Assembly: GCF_022878925.1 (NCBI RefSeq) | Contig: NZ_CP084629.1 | Coordinates: 124,001 to 188,000, forward strand | Direction of reading: 5' to 3' | DNA length: 64,000 bases | Origin: Caballeronia sp. TF1N1 | Lineage (GTDB): Bacteria; Pseudomonadota; Gammaproteobacteria; Burkholderiales; Burkholderiaceae | The notes under the pieces: generated by a model | The model's database searches: none | Told to the model about the DNA's origin: nothing | The model's input: the letters and a program-made list of their open reading frames with translations, nothing else | Shown: in pieces, positions 1 through 8,483 of the stretch | How the letters are laid out: each line of letters opens with the position of its first letter | Position numbering within the stretch: position 1 is the stretch's first letter | Program-made: the position numbers and the translations under genes

Positions 1-749
1 CTTGCCCATGCACGCTGCCGCAACGCCATGAAAGCGGCGGAATGGCGCAAAGAGGCATCGCGCGGACGCGGCAAGTCGATATCGATAATTTCCTTCACGC
101 GGCCCGGCCCGCGTCCCATGATGGCCACGCGATCCGCGAGAAAAATCGCCTCGTCGATGCTGTGCGTGACGAAGACGACCGTCTTTGCACTTTGCTCCCA
201 GATAGCGAGCAACTCCTGCTGCAACGACTCGCGGGTTTGCGCATCGAGCGCGCCGAAGGGTTCGTCCATCAACAATATCTCGGGACCATAAGCCAACACG
301 CGCGCAATGGCCACGCGCTGGCGCATGCCGCCCGATAGCTGATGCGGATAGTGATCGGCGAAGTCGAGCAGCCCGACGAGACGCAAGAAACGTTCGGCTT
401 CGCTGCGTCGTTGCACGGCTTTCACGCCGCGAATCTCGAGCCCTGTCTCAACGTTCTTGCGCACCGTGCGCCAAGGAAAGAGCGCGTAGCCCTGAAACAC
501 GACGCCAAGCTTTTGCCGCGCGGCGCTGACAGGTTCGCCATCCACGGTAATCTCGCCCGCTGTCTGCGGCACGAGGCCGGCAAGAATGCTCAGGAACGTC
601 GACTTGCCGCAACCGCTCGGTCCGAGCACGGCGAGAAACTCTCCCTCGCGCACGCTCAGATCGAAGTTATCGAGCACCGTGAGGCTCGAACCTGTCGCCT
701 CGTTTTCATATGTGAGGCCGAGGCCACGCGCGACGATCTTCTCGCTCAT
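1..749 (-). CDS. ABC transporter ATP-binding protein, SsuB/TauB/NrtD type (3' end outside window)
   Basis: ATPase subunit of a nitrate/sulfonate/taurine-type importer. Reading the minus strand from the ATG at 749 gives a Walker A (GPSGCGKST), a Q-loop in VVFQGYALFPW, the signature LSGGMRQR and a Walker B (LLMDEPFGALD), then the H-loop VTHSIDEA. The reading frame is still open at base 1, so the C-terminus lies outside the window. The start overlaps the stop of the binding-protein gene by ATGA, so the two are translationally coupled; the permease would be expected beyond the window edge. The family is secure. The substrate cannot be read from the ATPase. Confidence 0.9.
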   Translation of the reverse strand, partial: MSEKIVARGLGLTYENEATGSSLTVLDNFDLSVREGEFLAVLGPSGCGKSTFLSILAGLVPQTAGEITVDGEPVSAARQKLGVVFQGYALFPWRTVRKNVETGLEIRGVKAVQRRSEAERFLRLVGLLDFADHYPHQLSGGMRQRVAIARVLAYGPEILLMDEPFGALDAQTRESLQQELLAIWEQSAKTVVFVTHSIDEAIFLADRVAIMGRGPGRVKEIIDIDLPRPRDASLRHSAAFMALRQRAWA

Positions 750-1828
750 GACGGATTGCCCTGCGCATGCGTGCTGGCGCTCGCTTGCGACGACTTGCCA
801 GCGTACGGGTTGTAGTCGTTCGTGTAGACATCCTTGACTGCAACCTTGCCCTTCGGGATCTTGCCAGCCTGTTCGAGAATGTCGATGTAGTACTGGATCG
901 GCGGCTCGGTTACGACGAGATCCTTCACATAGGCATAACGCTCGACCAGCTTCACGTCGATACCCAACCGCTCCGCCGTAAGCTGACGCGCTTCGTCAGG
1001 GTGCGCGTTGACCCAGTTCCCCGCCTTCGCAATAGCCGTGACAAAGTCCTTCACCGCTTGCGGATGCGCCCGCGCAAACGCGCCATTCACGCTATACGGC
1101 GCCATTCCGCCGAGGCCACCGTCTTCGTCCCAATCGCTCCATAACTTGTGCAATTGCGGATCGGCTTCCGCCGCGCCGGAAAACGGCGGGTGAATGATGG
1201 CGATATCCACGTTCTTCGTTACGAGCGCCTGCTGCGACTGATTGTCGGGCACGACGAGCCAATTCACCTTCGAGACATCCACGCCATGCTGCGACAAATA
1301 CTTCTTCGTCACGAACTCCGCGCATGCGCCGAAGCTGTTGAACGCCACCGTCTTGCCTTCGAAGTCCTTTGGTCCGCGAATACCCGAATCGGCGCGGGAG
1401 AAATACTTCATGTGCGGTGCATCGGGCAGCGTCTCGCCGCCAGCCGAGACCACCTTGATGTCCGCGCCGCTTGCAATGGCCGAGATGACGAGCGGCACCA
1501 TGCGCGTGCCGAAGTCGATCTCGCCCGTGCCGACGAGCGGAATGATCTGCGGTGCGGAGATTTTGCCGACGTACTTGGGCCGCGTGCTCGTGTTCTCGAA
1601 GTAGCCGAGCTTGTCGGCGAGATAGACGAGGTCGAACGCGGGGTTGTCGGGATATTTGAAGTAGGTGATTTCCTGCTTCGCCGACTTGTCTACCGATACC
1701 GACGAGCTCTGTACTTTCTCGGTGTCCGGCTTGCAGCCGCTTTGCAGAACGAGTACGGCAGCCGCGCAAGCCGCGACGAGAATCTTTCCGGCGCGACGGG
1801 GCCGGCGGTGCAAAAGGGACGCCATCAT
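746..1828 (-). CDS. ABC transporter substrate-binding lipoprotein, NrtA/SsuA/TauA type
   Basis: Periplasmic binding protein of 360 residues that should deliver its ligand to the ATPase/permease encoded downstream. The N-terminus is basic, followed by a hydrophobic stretch and a lipobox-like LQSGC (Cys about 32), so it is probably lipid-anchored. The mature part has the NMT1/SsuA-like architecture (YFKYPDNPAFDLVYLADKLG near the start, then a two-lobed periplasmic fold). Two adjacent ATG codons compete for the start; the second (1825) has slightly better spacing from GGA. Ligand unknown: candidates are nitrate, alkanesulfonates, taurine or thiamine-precursor-like compounds. Confidence 0.85.
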   Translation of the reverse strand: MMASLLHRRPRRAGKILVAACAAAVLVLQSGCKPDTEKVQSSSVSVDKSAKQEITYFKYPDNPAFDLVYLADKLGYFENTSTRPKYVGKISAPQIIPLVGTGEIDFGTRMVPLVISAIASGADIKVVSAGGETLPDAPHMKYFSRADSGIRGPKDFEGKTVAFNSFGACAEFVTKKYLSQHGVDVSKVNWLVVPDNQSQQALVTKNVDIAIIHPPFSGAAEADPQLHKLWSDWDEDGGLGGMAPYSVNGAFARAHPQAVKDFVTAIAKAGNWVNAHPDEARQLTAERLGIDVKLVERYAYVKDLVVTEPPIQYYIDILEQAGKIPKGKVAVKDVYTNDYNPYAGKSSQASASTHAQGNPS

Positions 1829-1922
1829 GATTTCCGCTGGGAGAGCACGGTTAGAGGCGGCGCTGGGTTCACACCAGCACCGTACTCCGCGATTCTCACT
1901 CAGCAGTCACGACGCGCAAACC

Positions 1923-1940
1923 AACAAAACATGCTTTGTT
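1923..1940. promoter_or_regulatory. Inverted repeat upstream of the ABC operon
   Basis: AACAAA (1923-1928) and TTTGTT (1935-1940) form a perfect 6-base inverted repeat around ACATGC. It lies about 95 bases upstream of the binding-protein start and just beyond the stop of the DUF3072 gene. It could be a weak operator or part of a promoter; no regulator gene is adjacent. Confidence 0.25.
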
Positions 1941-1962
1941 TAGATGGCAGCGTTCGAATACT

Positions 1963-2223
1963 TCAAGACTTTTGGCCGCGCCCCGTCTTCGCTTGCAATT
2001 CTTCGATCTTGAGCGAGGCGTCCGCTTTCGTCAGCGACGGGTCGAACTCTTCTTTTGCTTCCTCGGAAAGCGTCTTCAGATAGGAAGCCTGCGCGCCCGT
2101 CATCTTTTCGTCCCCCGTGACCCAATCGCTCGGGTCTTTTTCGGCATTCGATGTCGGGTGCGATTTCGGGTCGTCAGACGGGCCGGCTTGTGCATTGGTA
2201 TCGTCGATGGTTTTATCGTTCAT
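1963..2223 (-). CDS. DUF3072 domain protein
   Basis: Small acidic cytoplasmic protein of 86 residues and unknown function. It carries the DUF3072 core (MTGAQASYLKTLSEEA, then LTKADASLKIEELQAKTGRG). The start at 2223 was chosen because GAGGA lies 8 bases upstream; an upstream in-frame ATG at 2250 has no such site. The N-terminal third is low complexity, rich in Asp, Pro and Ser. It appears monocistronic, in the same direction as the flanking operons but separated from both. Confidence 0.8.
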   Translation of the reverse strand: MNDKTIDDTNAQAGPSDDPKSHPTSNAEKDPSDWVTGDEKMTGAQASYLKTLSEEAKEEFDPSLTKADASLKIEELQAKTGRGQKS

Positions 2224-2280
2224 GGCGCAATCCTCTTGGCGTGGTGACATATAGAGGTCTGGCGCAAGGAGCGTGCCGCA

Positions 2281-3324
2281 TCAGGTCACGTTCAGTTCGA
2301 TCAGGCGCCCCAGCCGCGCCGATTCCTCCACGGCGAGCGTTGCCGCAAGCGTGCGTGCGGCGTCGTGTCCGTCTATGACGGGACGCACCGAACCTTTCAC
2401 GACATCGACGAAATGTTCGAGTTGGTTTGCATACGTGTTCTCCTCGGGCACGGCAAGTCGCGCATCGTGAATAGGCTGGTCGCGTCCCTTCGCGCCTTGA
2501 TACGACCACATCGTCAGGTCCGGCATGGTGACCGCGCCGTCTGTGCCCGCGAAAAAATGCGTGGGCACGGGACGATAAGCGAAGAGTTCACGGTCCTCGC
2601 CCGCTGCCGTGTCCCAGCCCCAAGGCGTCGCGGTCGTGTCGGAGAGACTGATGTTGGCAAGCGCGCCATTCGCGAGTCGCAGCGTGCAGGCCGCCGAGTC
2701 TTCCACGTCGAAACCGCGCACCTTGTTCGACGATACCGCCTGCACCGACACGATCTCGCCGCAGATGAACCGCAGCAAGTCGATCTCGTGAATCAGGTTG
2801 ATGAGAATAGGACCGCCGCCTGGCTGTCTGCGCCACGGCACGTTGAAGTAGTCATCGGGCTTGTACAACAGGCACATGATGTTCGCCATGACGAGCGTGC
2901 CGATCTTTCCGCTTGCCACGGCTTCCTTCGCTGCACGCACCACCGGATTGTGCCGCCGATGATGCCCGACGAGCATGGCAACGCCCGCTTCCTTGGATGC
3001 ATCCGCGAGCGCGTTTGCAGATTCGAGATCGTCTGCAATGGGCTTTTCCATCAGCACGGGGATTTTTCGCTCGATAAACGCGAGTCCCACTTCGAGATGG
3101 GTGTGATTGGGCGTGCACACGATAGCCGCGTCGATACGTTCGTGCTTCAGCAACTCGTGGTAATCGGCATAAAGCGGCACGGACAACGACGCCGCATAAC
3201 TCGCCGACCCGGGCGATGGATCGGCGATAGCCACGAGCCTGCACGACTCGTTACGCGCGATCTCTTGGACGTGACGCCGGCCAATCACGCCCGCGCCGAT
3301 AACGGCTATTCCGATCTTCTCCAT
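2281..3324 (-). CDS. Gfo/Idh/MocA family oxidoreductase
   Basis: NAD(P)-dependent dehydrogenase of 347 residues, of the family that acts on sugars and cyclitols such as inositols. The Rossmann motif is AVIGAGVIGRRH at the very N-terminus, followed by the conserved MEKPIA (catalytic Lys) and a NLIHEIDLLR segment that supplies the usual His/Asp pair. An alternative GTG start at 3348 would overlap the previous stop (GTGA), but the ATG at 3324 has AAAAGG at good spacing and places the nucleotide-binding strand as in relatives. It is last in the minus-strand arm of the hydroxyquinol cluster. A cyclitol or quinate-like substrate would fit the context. Confidence 0.85.
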   Translation of the reverse strand: MEKIGIAVIGAGVIGRRHVQEIARNESCRLVAIADPSPGSASYAASLSVPLYADYHELLKHERIDAAIVCTPNHTHLEVGLAFIERKIPVLMEKPIADDLESANALADASKEAGVAMLVGHHRRHNPVVRAAKEAVASGKIGTLVMANIMCLLYKPDDYFNVPWRRQPGGGPILINLIHEIDLLRFICGEIVSVQAVSSNKVRGFDVEDSAACTLRLANGALANISLSDTTATPWGWDTAAGEDRELFAYRPVPTHFFAGTDGAVTMPDLTMWSYQGAKGRDQPIHDARLAVPEENTYANQLEHFVDVVKGSVRPVIDGHDAARTLAATLAVEESARLGRLIELNVT

Positions 3325-3344
3325 GTATCCAACCTTTTGATCTA

Positions 3345-4247
3345 TCACGATGAGGTGTGTTGCCGAAGGAACGGCACGAGGTCATGCAAGACTTCCTCGT
3401 GCGATTCTTCCGGTTGCAAATGGCCGCCGCCGATGCCGCGTCCGCTGACTTCATCGGCCCATGCGCGCCAGATTTCGATTGGCGTATGAGCCTGCCCTTT
3501 ACGTTCTTCCAGGCTCCAGAGAACCATGACGGGACACACGAGCTTGCGGCCCGCCGCGCGATCCGCGCTGTCGTGCGCCGAGTCTTCATCGGCTGCCGCG
3601 CGATAGTCCTCGCACATTGCATGGCGCACGTCCGGGTTGCGAAAGGCGCGGCGATAGGCATCGAGTGCGTCGCTATCCATGCGTTCGAGGCCGCCTGCCA
3701 TCTTGCCGAGCGCGCGTTCAATGAAGGCGTCGGGATCGGCGGCGAGCATGCGTTCAGGCAAGTCAGCCGGCTGCGCGAGAAAGAACCAGTGCCAAGCGTT
3801 GACGGCGAAGGCTTTATTCACGGATGCGAACGCGTCGATGGTCGGCACCACCGTCAACGAGGCATACGCCGCCACACGCTCGGGATGATCCAGCGCCAGC
3901 CGATAACCCGCGCGCGCGCCGCGATCGTGTCCGACGACAGCGAAGCGCTCATGGCCGAGTGCGCTCATGAGTTCGACGAGTGCCTGCGCCACGCGCCGCT
4001 TGGTCCAGCGTTGTTCGTGCGCGAGCGTGACACTTGCGCCATAGCCGGGCAAGTCGGGCGCAATCACCGTGTAGAAACGCGCAAGCACAGGCGCGATATA
4101 ACGCCAGACGAAATGCGTCTGCGGATAGCCGTGCAACAACAACACAGGTGGGCCAGAGCCGCCAATCCTGCCGTTAAAGTGCACATCGCCCGCCGTGACA
4201 TCCAGCTTCGAAAATCCTTCGAACCATTCATTCGCAGCTTGATTCAT
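3345..4247 (-). CDS. Alpha/beta hydrolase of the haloacetate dehalogenase/epoxide hydrolase family, relay Asp replaced
   Basis: 300-residue alpha/beta hydrolase. The oxyanion HGYPQTH (about 40) and the nucleophile elbow GHDRGAR (Asp108, Arg109, Arg112) match fluoroacetate dehalogenases, as do His153-Trp154 in AWHWFFLAQP and His276 in GGGHLQPEE. At the place where family members have the relay Asp (LDxxPT), this protein has Thr132 (LTVVPT). The DNA reads ACG there. It may use another acid, act as a slower hydrolase, or have changed chemistry. It sits in a tight operon (4-base gap or GTGA overlap on either side) with a dehydrogenase and a shikimate-dehydrogenase homologue, so a lactone- or ester-opening role is an alternative to dehalogenation. 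Confidence 0.85.
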   Translation of the reverse strand: MNQAANEWFEGFSKLDVTAGDVHFNGRIGGSGPPVLLLHGYPQTHFVWRYIAPVLARFYTVIAPDLPGYGASVTLAHEQRWTKRRVAQALVELMSALGHERFAVVGHDRGARAGYRLALDHPERVAAYASLTVVPTIDAFASVNKAFAVNAWHWFFLAQPADLPERMLAADPDAFIERALGKMAGGLERMDSDALDAYRRAFRNPDVRHAMCEDYRAAADEDSAHDSADRAAGRKLVCPVMVLWSLEERKGQAHTPIEIWRAWADEVSGRGIGGGHLQPEESHEEVLHDLVPFLRQHTSS

Positions 4248-4250
4248 GGC

Positions 4251-5153
4251 TCATCCTTGCAGTGACTTGCCGTTCCAGTCGAACGATGCAGGCAAGCCAA
4301 AGAAGGACGCGGAAATGGGCATCGCGTAGTTCATCATGTTGCGTCCGTGATGAACCTTCAGACCGCGCGCCTGAGCCGCCTTCAACAGAGCCGTCATGCG
4401 CGGTTCCATGATTACATCGGCGACGACTGCTTGCGGTGCAAGTTCATCCAGCGCGAAGGGCAATGGGTCATGCGCATGCAAGCCAACGGGCGTTGCATTA
4501 ATGGCGAGATCGATACCGCGCATATCCGGCGTGCCGGCTTCGATGCGCGCATCGCTGACCGAGGCGATGGCATCGGCCAATTCGCGCGCGCGCTCGGTGT
4601 CGATGTCGAAGATAGTCAGGCTCGCGATTTTCTCCAGCCCGACCGACCAGCCGATACTGCGCCCCACTCCACCGCAGCCATGCATATAGACGTGCGCGCC
4701 TTCCAGACGCACGCCATCCGCCTGCAGGCCCGCGACGAAGCCCGCGCCATCCACGTTGTCGCCTTCCCATCCGCCATCCGCGCAGCGCCGCAGCAGATTG
4801 ATCGAGCCGATGCGCTCGGCGCGCTCCGTGAGCGTATCGGCATGACGCATGGCGGCCACTTTATGCGGCATGGTGAAGATGACGCCGTCCACGTTCGCAA
4901 TGGCCTTGGTGCCGGCGAGCGCGGCATCGAAGTGCGCGCTATCGACATCGGCGGGCAGCATCAGCGCGTTGATGCCATAGCGCTTCATCAACGTGCTCCA
5001 CACGACAGGGGCGCGCACATGCGCAATCGGCGAGCCGAAGATATGGAAGAGGCGCGTGAGCGCGTCGGCGGGTGCATCGAGCCTCAGCCTTTCCTCGGTC
5101 AAACCGGATGATGTCGTCGTCATTGCCTTCTCTTGTGTGTCGAACGCCGTCAT
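4251..5153 (-). CDS. Shikimate/quinate dehydrogenase family protein (AroE-like)
   Basis: 300-residue member of the shikimate dehydrogenase family. The substrate half contains GSPIAHVRAP (in place of GxPIxHSxSP), FTMPHK with the catalytic Lys, and GDNVDGAGF with the catalytic Asp. The nucleotide half has GCGGVGRSI. The usual Asn-Thr of the AVNT motif is replaced by SINLL. It is coupled to the MHS transporter by an ATGA overlap, which argues for a catabolic quinate/shikimate or cyclohexane-polyol dehydrogenase, not the biosynthetic AroE. A second in-frame ATG at 5123 is possible. The exact substrate is inferred. Confidence 0.85.
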   Translation of the reverse strand: MTAFDTQEKAMTTTSSGLTEERLRLDAPADALTRLFHIFGSPIAHVRAPVVWSTLMKRYGINALMLPADVDSAHFDAALAGTKAIANVDGVIFTMPHKVAAMRHADTLTERAERIGSINLLRRCADGGWEGDNVDGAGFVAGLQADGVRLEGAHVYMHGCGGVGRSIGWSVGLEKIASLTIFDIDTERARELADAIASVSDARIEAGTPDMRGIDLAINATPVGLHAHDPLPFALDELAPQAVVADVIMEPRMTALLKAAQARGLKVHHGRNMMNYAMPISASFFGLPASFDWNGKSLQG

Positions 5154-6580
5154 GCGCCACGCTCCTGTCCGCTTAGCGGCTTCGCCGTATTGGCGCGCTC
5201 TTGCGTCGCTTCTTCGCGCAGGCGTTCATATTCGTGTTTGGGGACCGGCACCGCATCGCGCCGGCCAAGATCGTTCATATGGATGCGATACGTCTCGCGC
5301 GCCGAGTATGTCGCCAACGCGGACAACACCGTGATGCCGAACGTGATACCGCCAACGATCAGCCAGATGTTTTGCGAGCCGGGCGGCGCGACCGTCGTGA
5401 ACAGCGCCGGCAGTAGGGCCGAAATGGCGACGCCTACGTTCTGCGAAATGGCCATCGACGTCACGCGCATGCGCGTTGGAAAGAGCTCGGGATAGAAGCT
5501 CGGATACACCGCGTTTTGCCCCTGATACACGAGGCCCCACATCAGTATCGACAAAACGATGGCGAGCGTCACGCTATGAATGCTGATGGCATAGAGATAC
5601 GCAAACGAAAGCAGCCCGGAACCGACCGACCCGACGATGATCGGCAGCCTTCTGCCCACTCTGTCCGACAGACGTCCCCAGTAAGGAATGACGATCATGG
5701 CAGCGACATTGCCGAGCACCGGAATCCACAGATAAAGGCTCTTGCTGAAGCCGATGCCATAGGCCTGCTGCACCGCATACGCGCCGCCGAAGATGGTCGT
5801 GACCACGGGAATGACGTTCATGATCGACATGCACATCACGCGCAGCATGTCGTCCCAGCAATGCCTGAACGCGAGCTTGACGGGCGCATGCGGCACCGCG
5901 CCACGCTCGCCTTCCTGCGCGAACGCGGGCGTCTCGCGCACCTTGCGTCGAATGAAGTAACCGGCGACCAACACGAGCGCGCTCATCAGGAACGGCACGC
6001 GCCAGCCCCATGAATTGAAGGCGTCCTCGCGCATGAAGTGACTCAGCGGCAGGAACACGGCGGCCGCGAGCAATTGCCCGGCGGTGACGCCTTGCATGCC
6101 GAAGCTGCCGTAATAACCGCGCCGCCCAAACGGTGCGTGTTCGAGAATCATGGAACTCGCGCCCGAGATTTCTCCCGCCACCGCAAAGCCTTGAACGAGC
6201 CGCAGCACGACGAGCAACGCGGGCGCCCACAAGCCGACCTGATCGTAAGTGGGCAGGAACGCGACGGCCATCGTCGAGAAGCCCATCAGAAACATGCAGA
6301 CGAGCAGGACCGACTTACGACCGTGCGTATCGCCCCAATGCCCGAGGACGACCGCGCCGATAGGACGCGCAACGTAGCCGATGCCGTAAGTCGCGAGCGA
6401 CGCGGCAATCGCCACCTTGGGATCGCCCTTCGGAAAGAAGATCTGCGGAAAGATCAGCGCCGCGGCCTGCGCGTAAATGAAGAAGTCGTAGTACTCGAGC
6501 GCCGAACCGATCCAGCCGCTCGCGGCCGCCAGTTTCGACTGATGCCGTCCGTGCGGCTCATGGTCTGCTGCGTTGGACAT
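5150..6580 (-). CDS. MFS transporter, metabolite:H+ symporter (MHS) family
   Basis: Twelve-helix inner-membrane symporter of 476 residues, related to the shikimate, alpha-ketoglutarate and proline/betaine permeases (ShiA, KgtP, ProP). Early signature ALEYYDFFIYAQAA, then GHWGDTHGRK between helices 2 and 3, RLVQGFAVAGE in helix 4, and WGRLSDRVGRR in the second half. The ATG at 6580 follows GGAGA at 6-base spacing; the ATG at 6592 has no ribosome site. First gene of the minus arm of the cluster, so it should import the substrate that the following dehydrogenases oxidise; a cyclic hydroxy-acid is a reasonable guess. Confidence 0.9.
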   Translation of the reverse strand: MSNAADHEPHGRHQSKLAAASGWIGSALEYYDFFIYAQAAALIFPQIFFPKGDPKVAIAASLATYGIGYVARPIGAVVLGHWGDTHGRKSVLLVCMFLMGFSTMAVAFLPTYDQVGLWAPALLVVLRLVQGFAVAGEISGASSMILEHAPFGRRGYYGSFGMQGVTAGQLLAAAVFLPLSHFMREDAFNSWGWRVPFLMSALVLVAGYFIRRKVRETPAFAQEGERGAVPHAPVKLAFRHCWDDMLRVMCMSIMNVIPVVTTIFGGAYAVQQAYGIGFSKSLYLWIPVLGNVAAMIVIPYWGRLSDRVGRRLPIIVGSVGSGLLSFAYLYAISIHSVTLAIVLSILMWGLVYQGQNAVYPSFYPELFPTRMRVTSMAISQNVGVAISALLPALFTTVAPPGSQNIWLIVGGITFGITVLSALATYSARETYRIHMNDLGRRDAVPVPKHEYERLREEATQERANTAKPLSGQERGA

Positions 6581-6605
6581 CGATGTCTCCATTGGTGATG
6601 TAAGT

Positions 6606-6784
6606 GTGTTCTCATCCGTATTTTAGTTCCATCTTAGAAACTCACATCGAAAACTGTCAACGCGTTTTCACGCACAATTCCCGTATGAGAATAAACTAGG
6701 GATAGTCCCTACAAAGCCCAGATAACGCTTGACGGCACGGCCCGCGCTCACTCACCATGGAAACCACTTTCCATATGAGAACAC
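6606..6784. promoter_or_regulatory. Divergent control region with repeated ATGAGAA elements
   Basis: The space between the divergent transporter and SnoaL genes carries ATGAGAACAC at 6775-6784, its exact reverse complement GTGTTCTCAT at 6606-6615, and a related ATGAGAATAA at 6685-6694. The outer two copies flank the region symmetrically, about 26 bases from the transporter start and 11 bases from the SnoaL start. This arrangement suggests binding of one regulator to both promoters. The spacing and strand of the copies are visible directly; the regulatory role is inferred. Confidence 0.4.
6757..6774. promoter_or_regulatory. IclR-type palindromic operator candidate
   Basis: ATGGAAA (6757-6763) CCAC TTTCCAT (6768-6774) is a perfect 7-base inverted repeat. 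It resembles the E. coli IclR site (TGGAAAT-N-ATTTCCA as I recall it). It lies 22 bases upstream of the SnoaL start, and an IclR-family gene closes the same cluster at 10178-10957. At this position it would act on the plus-strand catabolic operon. Confidence 0.5.
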
Positions 6785-6795
6785 GAGGTCACACA

Positions 6796-7395
6796 ATGAA
6801 CGAGACACTGCTGGAACGGCTGGCGATACGCGAGGCAATCGAGAATTGGGCCGTGTGGCGCGACGCGGGCGACTGGGAACGCTTCGCCACGCTCTGGCAT
6901 CCCGAGGGCGTGATGATGGCCACGTGGTTTCAAGGCACGGGGCCGGAATTCATCCGCGTGACGCAAGAAGGCTGGGCGCGCGGCGTCAGTATTCTTCACT
7001 TCCTCGGCGGCACGGCTATCGATCTCGAAGGCACACGTGCCATTGCGCAGACGAAGATGACCATCTCGCAGCGCGGCGAGGTCGAAGGTCATCGTTGCGA
7101 TGTCGTCTGCACCGGGCGCTTCTATGACTTCTACGAGAAAGTGGACGGCAAGTGGCTCTTGCGCCTGCGTCAGCCTATCTACGAGAAAGACCGTCTGGAC
7201 CCCGTCGAAACGGGTGTGCGGCTCGAACTCGATCCCGAGACACTCGGGCTCTTTCCCGAGGGTTACCGGCATCTCGCGTACATTCAGACCAAGATCGGCT
7301 ACAAGGTCAAGCGCGACATGCCGGGACTAACCGGTCCCGTGGTCGAAGCGCTTTATGCGCGTGGCCGTGCGTGGCTCGATACAGGCACGCTGTGA
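6796..7395 (+). CDS. SnoaL-like/NTF2-fold protein, possible dehydratase or isomerase
   Basis: 199-residue protein of the NTF2-like superfamily (SnoaL, scytalone dehydratase, BaiE). Typical features are the N-terminal helix with AIREAIENWAVWRDAGDWERF, then LWHPEGVM and a HFLGG segment, and a C-terminal sheet with DFYEKVDGKWLLRLR. It is longer than the usual 130-150 residues, with a C-terminal tail. The start at 6796 follows GAGG at 7 bases; an upstream in-frame ATG at 6757 lies inside the palindrome. First gene of the hydroxyquinol operon, one base of overlap with the next gene (TGATG). Family members dehydrate cyclic hydroxy-ketones, so an aromatising dehydratase is plausible but unproven. 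Confidence 0.75.
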   Translation: MNETLLERLAIREAIENWAVWRDAGDWERFATLWHPEGVMMATWFQGTGPEFIRVTQEGWARGVSILHFLGGTAIDLEGTRAIAQTKMTISQRGEVEGHRCDVVCTGRFYDFYEKVDGKWLLRLRQPIYEKDRLDPVETGVRLELDPETLGLFPEGYRHLAYIQTKIGYKVKRDMPGLTGPVVEALYARGRAWLDTGTL

Positions 7396-8474
7396 TGAAC
7401 GCCGTGGCAACAGAGTTCGTTTATAACGCGTTGCCCGCCCGCGTGATCTTCGGTGCGGGCCGGCGCTCGGAGACGGCCGCCGAAGCCGCACGGCTCGACT
7501 GTACGCGTCCGCTCATCGTGACGACGCGCGAACAGGCCGCATTGGGCGATGCCATCGCGCAGCAGTTCGATCCGGAATCGACACACCGTTTCGCCGATGC
7601 CACCATGCACACGCCCTGGGACGTCACGGCGCGCGCCTTGCAAGCCGTAGACCGCGCGCACGCCGATTGTGTGATCGCCATAGGCGGCGGCTCGGCGGTC
7701 GGTCTGTCCAAGGCCATTGCATTGCAGACGGACCTGCCGCAGATCGTGCTGCCGACCACGTATGCGGGCTCCGAAGTCACGCCGATCATCGGTGAGACGC
7801 GTGACGGCGAGAAACGCACACAGCGCACGCTCAAGGTGCTGCCCGAAATCGTCATCTACGATGTCGAGCTGACCTTGAGTCTTCCCGTCGCGATGAGCGC
7901 GGCAAGCGGGCTCAACGCCGTCGCGCATGCGGTCGAGGCGCTCTATGCTGTGGACGGCAATCCGATCACATCGCTGATGGCGGACGAAGGTATCGCGTCG
8001 CTGGCGGCGGCGTTACCCGAAGTGGCGCGCGCGCCCGAATCGATCGACGCAAGACGCGCCGCGCAATATGGCGCGTGGTTGTGCGGCACGTGTCTGGCTT
8101 CGGTCGGCATGGGTCTGCATCACAAGATCTGCCATGTGCTTGGCGGCGCATTCGATCTGCCGCACGCGCAGACCCATGCCATCATGATCGCGCATGTCGC
8201 CGCTTTCAACGCCGATGCCGCCGCGCCCGCAATGAAGCGCATTGCCCGCGCATTGAACACGGAGCATGCGTGGACCGGTCTCCACAATCTCGCGGCATCG
8301 CTTGGCGTGCCGCGTTCGCTCGAAGCGATCGGCATGCCTGAAGCGGGCATCGATCACGCAATCGACCTCGTCACGCGCAACGCCTATGCAAATCCGCGCG
8401 CGCCCGAAAGCCGACCGCTTCGCGCCATGCTCGAACGCGCATGGAAAGGCCTGCCGCCCGCGCTGGTCAAATAA
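7395..8474 (+). CDS. Maleylacetate reductase
   Basis: Iron-type alcohol dehydrogenase family, 359 residues, the normal length for maleylacetate reductases, which reduce maleylacetate to 3-oxoadipate with NAD(P)H. Visible features are the N-terminal RVIFGAGRR, the nucleotide loop IGGGSAVGLSKAIAL, the PTTYAGSEVTPI segment, and His-containing motifs HAVEALY, HHKICHVLGG and HAQTHAI. The reading frame is open further upstream, but the ATG at 7395 overlaps the SnoaL stop and starts at the family N-terminus. It is followed by hydroxyquinol dioxygenase, which makes its substrate. Confidence 0.93.
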   Translation: MNAVATEFVYNALPARVIFGAGRRSETAAEAARLDCTRPLIVTTREQAALGDAIAQQFDPESTHRFADATMHTPWDVTARALQAVDRAHADCVIAIGGGSAVGLSKAIALQTDLPQIVLPTTYAGSEVTPIIGETRDGEKRTQRTLKVLPEIVIYDVELTLSLPVAMSAASGLNAVAHAVEALYAVDGNPITSLMADEGIASLAAALPEVARAPESIDARRAAQYGAWLCGTCLASVGMGLHHKICHVLGGAFDLPHAQTHAIMIAHVAAFNADAAAPAMKRIARALNTEHAWTGLHNLAASLGVPRSLEAIGMPEAGIDHAIDLVTRNAYANPRAPESRPLRAMLERAWKGLPPALVK

Positions 8475-8483
8475 GGACACTCG

